Source: Bacteroidales bacterium
GTDB taxonomy: Bacteria > Bacteroidota > Bacteroidia > Bacteroidales > UBA10428
DNA: 50,678 nt
Direction: 5' to 3'
Assembly: GCA_016931575.1 (NCBI GenBank)
Contig: JAFGEO010000033.1
Coordinates: 1 to 50,678, forward strand
Program-made: the position numbers and the translations under genes
In this document: positions 9,535 through 18,326 of the stretch, piece after piece
Layout: the number at the start of each line of letters is the position of its first letter
Position numbering within the stretch: the stretch's first letter is position 1
The notes under the pieces: model-generated
Told to the model about the DNA's origin: nothing
What the model saw: the letters and a program-made list of their open reading frames with translations, nothing else
The model's database searches: none

Positions 9535-9840
9535 TCAGAAGGTAAAATCAATCGCCGAACGCTGTAATTTTAATCCCTTGAGGTATTCACCCACTTTAAG
9601 GTGATCAGGATGGACCTGGTAGGTTTCAAGGTCCTGAAGGGAATTAAACACCGTGTCGAGCATGATGTCAAAATTTGTTTCGGAAGCATCTTGGTCATTC
9701 AGGTAAACTTCGAGGTGTTGAATGAGCGTAATGCTCCTGTCCAGGGCCATCAGACGGGAACGCATTTCCTTAAGGATCGATTTTTTTTCCTTTTCCGGAT
9801 AGCTTCCATCCAGTTTCCAGAGAACAACGTGTTTAATCAT
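9535..9840 (-). CDS. Dabb (stress-responsive A/B barrel) family protein
   Basis: This is a small, about 101-residue, ferredoxin-like dimeric alpha/beta-barrel protein. The N-terminal MIKHVVLWKL is the typical Dabb opening strand with its conserved His. A later segment with Tyr and the YQVHPDHLKVGEYL stretch also matches the family, in which His residues near HPDH are characteristic. The biochemical role of bacterial members is mostly unknown; several are induced by stress or act as small-molecule enzymes. I chose ATG at 9840 over an upstream TTG at 9849 because it matches the family's start exactly. Monocistronic on the minus strand. Confidence 0.85.
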   Translation of the reverse strand: MIKHVVLWKLDGSYPEKEKKSILKEMRSRLMALDRSITLIQHLEVYLNDQDASETNFDIMLDTVFNSLQDLETYQVHPDHLKVGEYLKGLKLQRSAIDFTF

Positions 9841-9851
9841 GACATTCAAGG

Positions 9852-9865
9852 TTTACTTAAGTAAA
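9852..9865. promoter_or_regulatory. 14-bp perfect palindrome upstream of the Dabb gene
   Basis: TTTACTTAAGTAAA lies 11 bases before the Dabb start codon. The 13-mer TTAAGTAAATTTA, which overlaps it, also occurs at 151-163 before the M48 gene. It may be a regulator site or an AT-rich promoter part. Confidence 0.25.
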
Positions 9866-9934
9866 TTTAGTGAAATCCGGGGGATATGTAAAGGGGTGGA
9901 ATGGGATTATTTTGTTCTTTGGGGAATTGGGGAT

Positions 9935-9962
9935 GTAGAGACGGAATCAATTGCGTCTGTAC
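9935..9962. repeat. 28-bp GACGC/GCGTC inverted repeat, copy B
   Basis: GTAGAGACG (9935-9943) and CGTCTGTAC (9954-9962) form a 9-bp stem with one mismatch. The total length of 28 bases equals copy A at 1011-1038. It lies in the 240-base spacer between the Dabb start and the era stop and looks like a decayed member of the same family. Confidence 0.6.
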
Positions 9963-10080
9963 GGCATGTTTAGAGGAACAGGATTTCGAGATCTTCTTCA
10001 ATCCCCCGGCATAACGTGTCACATCACATATCAGTAATGCCTGATTAGCAATTAATTATTCTTAATTCTGGATTATGATA

Positions 10081-10959
10081 TCAGCCTTCATATCCAAAGC
10101 TCCGCAGCATACCCGATTCATTACGCCAGTCTTTTTTCACCTTGACAAACATTTCGAGGAAAACTTTCTTATCCAGGAAGCTTTCTATGTCCAGCCTGGC
10201 CTCCATCCCAACTTTTTTTAGGGCACTCCCTTTGTGACCAATGAGAATTCCTTTTTGTGAATTTCGGGAGACATAAATAACCGCACTGATCCGTGTGATC
10301 TTTTCTTCCTCTTTAAAGGATTCTATTTCCACTTCGGTGGAGTAGGGGATTTCCTTCTCATAGTTCAGGAATATCTTCTCCCGGATGATCTCCGAAACAA
10401 AGAAACGTTCATTCTTATCGGTAAGTGAATCTTTCGGGTAATACTCCGGTCCTTCCGGAAGGAGTGAGAGTATTTTATCGAACAGCAGTTTCAGGTTCAC
10501 TTTTGCAAGGGCGGAAACCGGAAGGATTTCAGCCTTCGGCAATACGGTGTGCCAGTCGCTTACCAGCTGTTCCAACTGCTTCTCCCCGGTAAGGTCAATC
10601 TTGTTGATGAGCAGGAGGATTGGGACCTTTGTCTTTTTCAGGCGCTCGATATACCCGGCATTTTTATCGAACTTTTCGACCATGTCGGTAACATAGAGGA
10701 TGATGTCGGCATCAATGAAAGCCGTATTGACAAATTTCAGCATCGATTCCTGCAGCTTGTAATTTGGGCGCAGGATGCCGGGAGTGTCCGAGTAAACGAT
10801 CTGGAAGTCATCCCCGTTGACAATACCCATAATTCTGTGACGGGTAGTCTGAGCTTTCGAGGTTATGATCGAAATTCGTTCGCCCACCAGGGCATTCATC
10901 AGGGTTGACTTTCCCACGTTGGGATTCCCCAGGATATTTACAAAACCGGATTTGTGCAT
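10081..10959 (-). CDS. era: Ribosome-associated GTPase Era
   Basis: Era binds the 3' end of 16S rRNA and assists 30S assembly. The N-terminal G domain shows GNPNVGKST (G1, residues ~11-19), a TTRHR switch region, DTPG (G3, ~59) and NKID (G4, ~122). The C-terminal KH domain contains GHKGSALKKVG, the GxxG-type RNA loop, followed by the usual VFLEMFVKVKKDWR strand. At 292 residues it is full length. It lies 63 bases downstream of the RluA-family gene and is probably the last gene of that minus-strand run. Confidence 0.97.
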   Translation of the reverse strand: MHKSGFVNILGNPNVGKSTLMNALVGERISIITSKAQTTRHRIMGIVNGDDFQIVYSDTPGILRPNYKLQESMLKFVNTAFIDADIILYVTDMVEKFDKNAGYIERLKKTKVPILLLINKIDLTGEKQLEQLVSDWHTVLPKAEILPVSALAKVNLKLLFDKILSLLPEGPEYYPKDSLTDKNERFFVSEIIREKIFLNYEKEIPYSTEVEIESFKEEEKITRISAVIYVSRNSQKGILIGHKGSALKKVGMEARLDIESFLDKKVFLEMFVKVKKDWRNESGMLRSFGYEG

Positions 10960-11022
10960 GAAGTTCTTATTTAATACTACAACTATAAGGATGAGCCTGA
11001 ACCGGGCATAAGGCTGTTATGC

Positions 11023-12069
11023 TCAATTATCCTGTCTGCCCTCCAGGTATCGTCTCCATTTCTCAATTACGGTCTGCATGTCGTCCGGAAGTTCTGTCTC
11101 AAAATATAGTTCTTTTTTTGTTGCAGGATGGACAAATCCCAGGGTTTTTGCATGCAGAGCATGGCGAGGCATGATGGCAAAACAGTTTTCTACAAACTGT
11201 TTGTATTTGGTAAAAGTTGTTCCCTTTAGAATCATATTACCCCCATACCGGTCGTCATTGAAAATCGGGTGCTTCATATATTCCATGTGAACCCTGATCT
11301 GGTGGGTGCGCCCGGTTTCAAGACGGCATTCAACCAGGCTGACGTAGCCCAGCTCTTCCAGAACCTTGTAATGGGTAATGGCCGTTTTCCCGTCGCTGCC
11401 ATCTTCAAAGACATACATCTTCATGCGGTCTTTTGGGTTCCGGCCGATATTCCCTTCAATGGTTCCCTCCGGTTCGTCGAAGCTGCCCCATACAATGGCC
11501 TGGTAAAGGCGCCTGGTGGTGCGTTGAAAAAACTGCCTTGCCAGGTGATTCAGCGCCAACTCTGTTTTAGCCACTACCAGGAGGCCCGATGTGTTTTTGT
11601 CGATGCGGTGCACCAGACCTGGACGTTCCTCACCTTTCTGAAAAAGCTCGGAATCCCTTAGGTGGAAGGTGAGAGCGTTTACCAGGGTCCCGGTATAGTT
11701 GCCATGCCCCGGGTGTACAACCAGTCCGGCTTCCTTATTGACGACGATCAGGTGCTCATCCTCATACACAATGTTTATGAGGATATCTTCGGCAATGATC
11801 TCCAGTTCATGGGGAGGATGCGGCAGTACCACTGAAATGACATCCTCTGGTTTTACCCTGTAATTGGGCTTTACGGATTTCTCATTCACGAGGATGCAGC
11901 CTGCCTGCGCAGCCGACTGGACCCTTGTCCGGGAAATACTTTCTATTTTCTGCGTCAGGAATTTGTCGATCCGCAGCATCCCCTGCCCCTTATCGGCGAC
12001 AAAGCGGAAATGTTCAAAGAGTTCGGAATTGTCGTTTTGCGAATCGGAAGGGCTGTTTTCGGAAGCCAT
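11023..12069 (-). CDS. RluA-family pseudouridine synthase (RluD-like)
   Basis: This enzyme converts uridine to pseudouridine in rRNA. The 348-residue protein has an N-terminal S4 RNA-binding domain (about 25-90) followed by the RluA catalytic domain. The catalytic aspartate lies in HRIDKNTSGLLVVAK (near residue 157). A later RTHQIRVHMEYM motif is also family-specific. S4 plus RluA is the RluD-like layout, which modifies 23S rRNA helix 69, but RluC-type specificity cannot be excluded. The ATG at 12069 directly abuts the stop of the T9SS cargo gene (12070), so the two are translationally linked. Confidence 0.93.
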   Translation of the reverse strand: MASENSPSDSQNDNSELFEHFRFVADKGQGMLRIDKFLTQKIESISRTRVQSAAQAGCILVNEKSVKPNYRVKPEDVISVVLPHPPHELEIIAEDILINIVYEDEHLIVVNKEAGLVVHPGHGNYTGTLVNALTFHLRDSELFQKGEERPGLVHRIDKNTSGLLVVAKTELALNHLARQFFQRTTRRLYQAIVWGSFDEPEGTIEGNIGRNPKDRMKMYVFEDGSDGKTAITHYKVLEELGYVSLVECRLETGRTHQIRVHMEYMKHPIFNDDRYGGNMILKGTTFTKYKQFVENCFAIMPRHALHAKTLGFVHPATKKELYFETELPDDMQTVIEKWRRYLEGRQDN

Positions 12070-14001
12070 TTATTTCTTAATAAATTTAGTTGTGTATCTT
12101 TTTTTGCCGTCTGTCGTGCTGGCGGAGATCAGATATATCCCACTTCTTAGTCCTTCAATGGACAGGCTTTGCTGGTCGGTAAGCTCGCTGAGCTGAAGTG
12201 CTCCCGTCATGCTGTATACCTGTATGAGTAGCGACTGTGTCTCTTCATCAGGAAAGTCCAGGCGGATCAGGTCCTCAGCCGGGTTCGGAAATACCCTGAA
12301 GGAACCTGTCAATACAGGGGATTCAATGGCTGTGGGTAAGGAATACTTACCAAAGGAAGCCCGGATCATGGGCGTTCCTGCCGTAAGGTTCACGGGCTTT
12401 ATCCATTCCTGATTGATATAGGTGTAGAGCTTATGTGCATTATCAGTGTTGATATCATATCCGATGTTGAGGTACCCGTCAAGTTGGTGGATCACGACAA
12501 AAAAGGTGTCGGAGATCAACAGGGGAGGATCGATTTCAATGCGTGTAAATTCATTTATGCCTTTGGAATAATCCGGTGAGTAAATGTCTGAGATATATAA
12601 GGTCTCATCTGCCGGCTTAAGTCCGTCATTTTTACGTATTTCAATCTGGTATTCGGCATAGGATGATACACTGTCAATCGATTTGACAAAATAGAGTAAA
12701 ATTGCCCGGAGTGTATCCGTGGTGTTTGTCGGAGTAAAGGCCCTGAAGCGCAGACCGATCTTGCTAAGGTCCTGGTATTCACCGTCGATCCCGAATCCGG
12801 CCTCCGCTGTGCCGTCATCGTAGGCGTAATGGTCGAAATATACCTCCTTGCGAACCACAGTATCATTCTCACGTGGCTGCTCAGCCTCGGTTTCAAGATA
12901 GGCTTTTATTTCCAGCACACCGACTGTCGTATCTGACCGGAAATAGAATCCTGTGGTAAAATCGTCCATAAAGGTATAGGATTCGAATCCGGTAAATTCC
13001 CTTTCCCACTCCCGGGTGCGTAGCTCATTCCCTGTGCCCAGGTCAGTGGTCTGGAAGTTGCGGAAGAAGAAAATGTTTCCTCCGTAGTTCGTGCCGAAAT
13101 CCTGCACGGTAAGGGGAATATTTCTCCTTTCGATGGTGCTCTGGGCCAGGCTGTAATGTTTCCAGGGCACAGTAGTGTATTCCTGGAGGGAAGGAAGCAG
13201 GGGTTTTGTAATGGCAATATCACCAAGCTGGAAGGTATCCGCATCGGTGGGTCCGTCTGTCAGGCGGATATAGTCAATGTGCCACATGTCATCGTTTTCA
13301 AACTTACCCAGGTCAATGCCCTGCTGATTCAAAGGTGGTAAAGAGGTGTAGTTCCTGAACCTGAAACGGAAACCATCCATACGGAAAGTATCTGTGAGGG
13401 GAATTTCCACTTTATTAAACTGATTCGGTTTCGTATTGTCGAGGGTATAAAACTTCTGGATCCAGCGATCCTCACCGGGAGCATAAAAATCTACCACCAG
13501 CGAATCTTCTCCCTGCTCACCCGAACCATCAGAAAGGATGCCTTCCGGTAGGTCGCCCAGGCCTCCTGCCTGATAAAAAAAGCTAAAATAAAGGGCGGCA
13601 GGAACTCCCTCCGGAAATTCAAAGGGCTGCGATGTCAGGGTGTCTGAACTAACCACCCCCGAGTCGGAAGAATAATATGGAAAGCCATACTGATCGCATG
13701 CATCAAGCGTTGCAACGCCCAGGCTGATCATCGAGTCGGCCCAGCTTGAATTGATATAAGCATACCGATCGGTAAAATGATCCTCCCTGGGGAACACCCT
13801 GCCGCGGTAATCCGAAAAATCTTCAAAGAAGCCATCGGTAAACTGTATAGGAGCCGTGGCAGCTTTTTCGGGAATCCCGGTTTCTGTGTGTTCCTGTTCG
13901 GCGATGGCATGATTATAGGGCAAGCCTCTTATAATCTGGCCGAGCAGGAGCGAAGCACTAGAAAGTAGGATCAGTATAGTCGTAATCAGGATTTTCCTCA
14001 T
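12070..14001 (-). CDS. Secreted protein with T9SS type A sorting domain
   Basis: A 643-residue protein carries an N-terminal Sec signal (RKILITTILILLSSASLLLG) and a C-terminal T9SS type A sorting domain of about 75 residues. The domain starts at FRVFPNPAED and ends GIYLISASTTDGKKRYTTKF. It should be exported by T9SS and anchored or released at the cell surface. The body is beta-rich with many acidic residues and no catalytic motif that I recognise. The start at 14001 gives the complete signal; the in-frame Met at 14022 would only add seven residues. It overlaps the PASTA gene by 44 bases and abuts the pseudouridine synthase gene. A surface protein embedded in a translation-related operon is odd. 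Confidence 0.88.
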   Translation of the reverse strand: MRKILITTILILLSSASLLLGQIIRGLPYNHAIAEQEHTETGIPEKAATAPIQFTDGFFEDFSDYRGRVFPREDHFTDRYAYINSSWADSMISLGVATLDACDQYGFPYYSSDSGVVSSDTLTSQPFEFPEGVPAALYFSFFYQAGGLGDLPEGILSDGSGEQGEDSLVVDFYAPGEDRWIQKFYTLDNTKPNQFNKVEIPLTDTFRMDGFRFRFRNYTSLPPLNQQGIDLGKFENDDMWHIDYIRLTDGPTDADTFQLGDIAITKPLLPSLQEYTTVPWKHYSLAQSTIERRNIPLTVQDFGTNYGGNIFFFRNFQTTDLGTGNELRTREWEREFTGFESYTFMDDFTTGFYFRSDTTVGVLEIKAYLETEAEQPRENDTVVRKEVYFDHYAYDDGTAEAGFGIDGEYQDLSKIGLRFRAFTPTNTTDTLRAILLYFVKSIDSVSSYAEYQIEIRKNDGLKPADETLYISDIYSPDYSKGINEFTRIEIDPPLLISDTFFVVIHQLDGYLNIGYDINTDNAHKLYTYINQEWIKPVNLTAGTPMIRASFGKYSLPTAIESPVLTGSFRVFPNPAEDLIRLDFPDEETQSLLIQVYSMTGALQLSELTDQQSLSIEGLRSGIYLISASTTDGKKRYTTKFIKK

Positions 14002-14992
14002 CAATAGTAAAATCATCTCCATTATATATATTATCCTCCGGGTTGTCCATCGTCAGGCTGTCTGAAGGTATTATCAGCTGAATCTTTGAGGAGTCGGTCG
14101 TTGTCCATAAAATAATTTGCGAACCAAGTTGTACAGCCCGTTCCGGACTGCTTTCCGGAAGTTGTTTGTATACGAAAGGTTTAACCATACTCCTTTCACT
14201 GACTGTCTCATCCGGAATGGGGGAACTCGTCGTGAAGTAAGCCTCCGCGGCTCGGGCCTGTGCCTCTTCGTAGCTGAGGCCGATCAGGTTCGGTACCGAT
14301 ACACGGTCGCTCCCGAGTCCCTTACCCAATATCAGGTCTATTGCTGTGCCTTTCATAATTATTTCACCTGCCTGAATGGGTTCCCCGGCTATTTCCATCC
14401 CCAGCACTTCATTGACTGCCATGTCGTATTTGTAACGAAGGGATCCGAGCTTCAGCCCGGAGGCAATCATCCGCGGTTGTGCCGCCCTGAAAGTCAAGCC
14501 AATAAGGTCTGGCATGGGTATTTGCCCTGCCGAGCGGGCATTGATAGTAAAATACACTTTCCTGCCTTTTTTAACTTCTGCTCCGCCTTTCGGATGCTGA
14601 TCAATGATCACCCCCGTGGGCAGATCTTCAATAAAAATCGAGTCGAAGACAACATATTCCAGGTGACGGTTCGCCAACTGGCTTTTGGCACGTAAAAGGG
14701 AATGCTTATTTAAATCGGGTACTTTGACAGTCTTGTTATGCTGTGTGATAAGGTTCATGGATATCAACATGATCAGAAAAAGGCCAAGGTAAACGCTGAT
14801 TATCAGAAGAAGGTTGACCAGAAATGTTCTGCTTTTCAGGTAGGATAGGAAAGTTTTTGATTCCTTACCATTCCCCGGATTAGCAGAACCAGTAGCATTT
14901 TTGGTTTTAATCATGGATCGTATTCTGTCAGAAAAAGCTTTGAAGCGGGCTTTAATGTTTTCAGTTTTAAAGGATGATTTCAGGTCAGCCAT
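13958..14992 (-). CDS. PASTA-domain membrane protein without kinase domain
   Basis: The 344-residue protein has a basic cytoplasmic N-terminus of about 60 residues, one TM helix (LLLIISVYLGLFLIMLISM) and three PASTA repeats outside (for example VPDLNKHSLLRAKSQL, MPDLIGLTFRAAQP, VPNLIGLSYEEAQ). It ends in an acidic D/Y-rich tail. PASTA domains bind peptidoglycan or beta-lactams in PknB-type kinases and PBPs. Here there is no kinase or transpeptidase, so a structural or sensing role in the cell wall is likely. I chose ATG 14992 over TTG 15004 because a TATCTTTG promoter box ends just upstream. It heads the operon PASTA - T9SS cargo - pseudouridine synthase (- era). Confidence 0.9.
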   Translation of the reverse strand: MADLKSSFKTENIKARFKAFSDRIRSMIKTKNATGSANPGNGKESKTFLSYLKSRTFLVNLLLIISVYLGLFLIMLISMNLITQHNKTVKVPDLNKHSLLRAKSQLANRHLEYVVFDSIFIEDLPTGVIIDQHPKGGAEVKKGRKVYFTINARSAGQIPMPDLIGLTFRAAQPRMIASGLKLGSLRYKYDMAVNEVLGMEIAGEPIQAGEIIMKGTAIDLILGKGLGSDRVSVPNLIGLSYEEAQARAAEAYFTTSSPIPDETVSERSMVKPFVYKQLPESSPERAVQLGSQIILWTTTDSSKIQLIIPSDSLTMDNPEDNIYNGDDFTIDEENPDYDYTDPTF

Positions 14993-15017
14993 AGTATTTC
15001 TCAAATCTTGTATGACA

Positions 15018-15025
15018 CAAAGATA
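15018..15025 (-). promoter_or_regulatory. Putative -7 box (TATCTTTG) for the PASTA operon
   Basis: The minus strand reads TATCTTTG, 25 bases before the ATG at 14992. No clear TTG appears 17-23 bases upstream, so only half of the promoter is supported. The position argues against the TTG start at 15004. Confidence 0.4.
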
Positions 15026-15105
15026 AAATTATCTTTTTAGCCTTATACTTGGATATTAACGCAATATATCTTAAAAACGTATTTTGTTATTTCAACTTTT
15101 TCCCT

Positions 15106-17412
15106 TTATTGTCCGGAAAGGATTCTTGCATTTTCACGCAGGCTTTGAGCCTCCTGTGGAAGGCCTTGCTTATCACGTATGTCGGCAGCCATATAATAAA
15201 TGGAAATAACGACATTAGGATCAGAGACTTTATTCAGGGCATCATCCAGGTATTTTAAAGCCTCGGGATATTTCTTCTGGTCAAGCATGATTTGTGCCAG
15301 CTCAATGTAAGCGATATAGTAATTCGGATTTACCCTGAGATTTTTCAGGTGGATACGAATGGCATCCTGTGAATTTCCCTCCTGGTACATCATCTTGGCT
15401 CGGACGTTCAATCCTATTGAATGATCAGGATAGAGCATCAGGGAACGTGTACAGGCGGTTTCAGACAGGTCCTTGTATTTTGTAATGGAATCGCTCAGCC
15501 AGTCTACAACCTGCTGGTTGGTTACTCCCTGTTCCTGGCTCCTGACCAGATAATCCTTGAGGGAGGCGGTCCAGTGACTGTAAAGGTCGAAGTAGCAGCT
15601 GGTCAGCCTGATCTGAACATAGTCGTAATTCGGGTCTTCCTGAAGGGCTTTTTTGAAGAGGCTGATCGCTGAATAATAGTTGGTCAGATTCCTGGTTTGC
15701 ATTTGTTGGGTACCTTCCAGATCGTATCGGTTTTTGCGTTCAAAGACGGCACAGATGGTTTTACCGTTCACATCTATTTTATGAATCGTATTCGTGGTTG
15801 GCCACAGACCGAGCTTAAGCTGCTGGGGATGTACATAACTGCTGGGCATAATGTAGTAATCCCAGTCTGAGGCTCCCCTGTTGGGATATTTTACATAGAT
15901 CACTTTAACCTTATCCTTGTAATCCCGGAAATAATATGGCATGCTCAGGTACATGGCAACGGTGATCTTTTCTCCATCCGCCAGCCTGGCATCCTTGATA
16001 CGGTTCTCGATCAGCCAGTCGGCAGCAGCTTTCTGACTGTTATAGAAATAGTCCATTTCGTAATCGCCGTATGCACCTTTAATCCCGCCGATCAGGCTGT
16101 TGTAGTATACATATTCATTGGGGTGATTGGCAATGATATGCCTGAGGGGCAGTGCCAGAAGGATAATTAGTATTCCGAGGGTTCCCCAGTGGAAATATTT
16201 TTGTGGCCGGACCTTCTCAAGCAGCCTGTGGATACCCATTCCGGCAAGGACGACCATAGAGGGATAAACAAACATGGCATGGCGCCATCCTCCGTAGAGG
16301 TTAGCATCTTTATACACAATATAGAAAACGGGGAAAATCAGGACAAAAAGCAGGAAGAAGTAGGTAGGGGCATTTTCCTTCTTCCAGCTACGATGGAGAA
16401 AAAACAGGCTGAGGAATCCGATAAGGACCACTTCAGGAACGGTAATTAAAATGAATTTTGGCAGATAGTACCAGGGCATATTATTGGACCATAGCATTTT
16501 ACCTTCAAAGCTCTGGCGCATATTGATGCCGTACTTCTCCATGTAATTCAATGCTTCAATGGTTTTTTGCACAGGCTTTTCATGTGCATAGGGCCAGAGA
16601 AGGATGCCGATTGCATATCCGGCAACAGCGATTAATACAGCGATACCCAGTATCCTGGTGTACCTGATGAGGTTAACTTTTTTGAACCACTGTTTCCAGG
16701 AGTGCTGAAAAAGATACCCTATGCCGGTGAAGAAGAGAAAGTAGAAAGCCAGCAGTAAACCACCAACCCTTACGCCAATCGCCAGTCCGATACCCAGGGC
16801 AATGGGCCAGGAATAGTTCAGTACTTTCATGGGGTGCTTTAACAGTTCCTGGTTATTCAGCGCCCTCATAAACCGGATGCTCGCCCATATGGTAAAGATG
16901 TATGTGGCGGTGAAAGGGATATCTTTAGGATTGTTGTAGGAATGCCCGAGGAGCCGGGGAGACAGGAACATCAGAAGCATGGTAATGATGCCGGCACGCC
17001 ATCCTCCCAGCATCACGGCGACAAGACCGGCAAAAAGGATGGCTGTCCATCCGGCCATCGAATTCATGATGTGCCTTACCTGGTATTCGTCATGAGGTTT
17101 GAGGATCTTGTTCGCAATGACGGTTGATACATCGAACACTGCTCCGTACATTTCCAATGGAGGCTCGTTCTGTTTGTGAGGTTTCAGGCAGGTACGGTCT
17201 TTTCCCATGGTCGTATAGTACTTGTACACATTCTTCCCATGAGGGTAATGATACTTATCCTCATCGGCTGATATTCCTGATTTTAGGCTGAGTAAAGGCA
17301 TCAGGATAAGGAAAAGTGCCGCCAGGGAAATAAAAATTTTCTTCTCGGTATGGCGGGTGAAATCAAAAAATTCTTGAATACGTTTCATGGGCAAGGGATT
17401 AATTCCCGGCAT
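15106..17412 (-). CDS. GT-C/GT39-like polytopic glycosyltransferase with C-terminal TPRs
   Basis: The 768-residue protein has about ten hydrophobic helices in the first ~440 residues, then a soluble half with TPR-like repeats (about 590-760, e.g. NYYIAYIELAQIMLDQKKYPEALKYLDDAL). The first loop after TM1 holds acidic SADEDKYHY, matching the Asp/Glu motif by which GT39/ArnT-like GT-C enzymes bind polyprenyl-phosphate sugar donors. It probably transfers a sugar outside the inner membrane. The start at 17412 overlaps the UbiA stop as TAATG, indicating coupled translation; Met at 17388 is an alternative. The upstream UbiA/HAD pair could supply the lipid donor. Acceptor and sugar are unknown. Confidence 0.75.
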   Translation of the reverse strand: MPGINPLPMKRIQEFFDFTRHTEKKIFISLAALFLILMPLLSLKSGISADEDKYHYPHGKNVYKYYTTMGKDRTCLKPHKQNEPPLEMYGAVFDVSTVIANKILKPHDEYQVRHIMNSMAGWTAILFAGLVAVMLGGWRAGIITMLLMFLSPRLLGHSYNNPKDIPFTATYIFTIWASIRFMRALNNQELLKHPMKVLNYSWPIALGIGLAIGVRVGGLLLAFYFLFFTGIGYLFQHSWKQWFKKVNLIRYTRILGIAVLIAVAGYAIGILLWPYAHEKPVQKTIEALNYMEKYGINMRQSFEGKMLWSNNMPWYYLPKFILITVPEVVLIGFLSLFFLHRSWKKENAPTYFFLLFVLIFPVFYIVYKDANLYGGWRHAMFVYPSMVVLAGMGIHRLLEKVRPQKYFHWGTLGILIILLALPLRHIIANHPNEYVYYNSLIGGIKGAYGDYEMDYFYNSQKAAADWLIENRIKDARLADGEKITVAMYLSMPYYFRDYKDKVKVIYVKYPNRGASDWDYYIMPSSYVHPQQLKLGLWPTTNTIHKIDVNGKTICAVFERKNRYDLEGTQQMQTRNLTNYYSAISLFKKALQEDPNYDYVQIRLTSCYFDLYSHWTASLKDYLVRSQEQGVTNQQVVDWLSDSITKYKDLSETACTRSLMLYPDHSIGLNVRAKMMYQEGNSQDAIRIHLKNLRVNPNYYIAYIELAQIMLDQKKYPEALKYLDDALNKVSDPNVVISIYYMAADIRDKQGLPQEAQSLRENARILSGQ

Positions 17413-18326
17413 TAGTTCTTAATGAACCAGTTAAGGGCCGGGATATCAAGTTTAAGCAATACTACTAACAATACAAACAGAAAAAAAACATATGCTACAA
17501 ATCCTTTCTTTTGATAGAGCTTTTCCGGGGTTTGCACGATGGAGTTCCGGTCAAAACCTATGTGCAGGTACCAGGTAAACAATAAAGCTAAAAAAGGAAA
17601 GGATATCAGGAGTTCTATGCGGTGTTTGATCAGGAAAATAGCCAGGAAGAAAGAAGAACACAAGGCATAAAATATCGTTGAGATCAGTAGCTTTTCTTCG
17701 GTGTAATTCCTGAAGGATTTCCTGTATAGAGCCGCCAGTGCCGGATCGCCGATAAAGCGATACTCTGCAAAACGTTTGGTAGCCATCAGGAATGCACCCC
17801 CCATCCAGTAGGCAATGAGGATACTTGAGGGGGGCATCGAGTCGATCCCGATAAGTTGCCAGCCCAGGATGAACCGTATGGGGTTGTTTACCGATTCGGA
17901 GAGTACGTCGAGATAGGCTTTGTCTTTGGTGCGGAAGGGCTTTACATTATACATAAATCCCATGACCAGGAAAAAAAGCTCTGTGAAGAAGAATATCCTT
18001 GAAATCCACAGGCTGATAGTCAGTCCAGCCACCGCCAGAAGGATGTATTCCGCGATGATATATTTTCCTTTCAGGTTCGCTGTTACTGCCGGTCTGTTTT
18101 TCTTTACCGGGTGGTATTTATCGAACTCCATATCGAGCCATTCGTTGATCACATAGTTGGCAGACGCAATAAAGCAGGTGGCAAGGATACCCAATACAAT
18201 GACCAGGATGGAAGTGTCTTCCAGGATGAACCCGGTGTAATAGAGTCCCATGATGAGCCCCGGAAGCATAAATACATTCTTGAACCAGTGGTCGGGACGC
18301 GCGATATTTAGATAATGTTTTAACAT
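17412..18326 (-). CDS. UbiA-superfamily prenyltransferase, DPPR-synthase-like
   Basis: This is an integral membrane prenyltransferase of 304 residues with about eight or nine TM helices. The first Asp-rich motif reads NEWLDMEFDKYHPVKKNRP (N61, D65, D69). The HPxKxxRP extension is what distinguishes decaprenyl-phosphate 5-phosphoribosyltransferases from quinone or heme UbiA enzymes, and the N-terminal RPDHWFKN also matches that group. The predicted reaction joins polyprenyl phosphate to a PRPP-derived ribose-5-phosphate. I chose ATG 18326: it overlaps the methyltransferase stop by 7 bases, and the upstream Met at 18347 adds seven residues inside that gene. It is flanked by HAD, methyltransferase and GT-C genes in one operon. 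Confidence 0.85.
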   Translation of the reverse strand: MLKHYLNIARPDHWFKNVFMLPGLIMGLYYTGFILEDTSILVIVLGILATCFIASANYVINEWLDMEFDKYHPVKKNRPAVTANLKGKYIIAEYILLAVAGLTISLWISRIFFFTELFFLVMGFMYNVKPFRTKDKAYLDVLSESVNNPIRFILGWQLIGIDSMPPSSILIAYWMGGAFLMATKRFAEYRFIGDPALAALYRKSFRNYTEEKLLISTIFYALCSSFFLAIFLIKHRIELLISFPFLALLFTWYLHIGFDRNSIVQTPEKLYQKKGFVAYVFFLFVLLVVLLKLDIPALNWFIKN

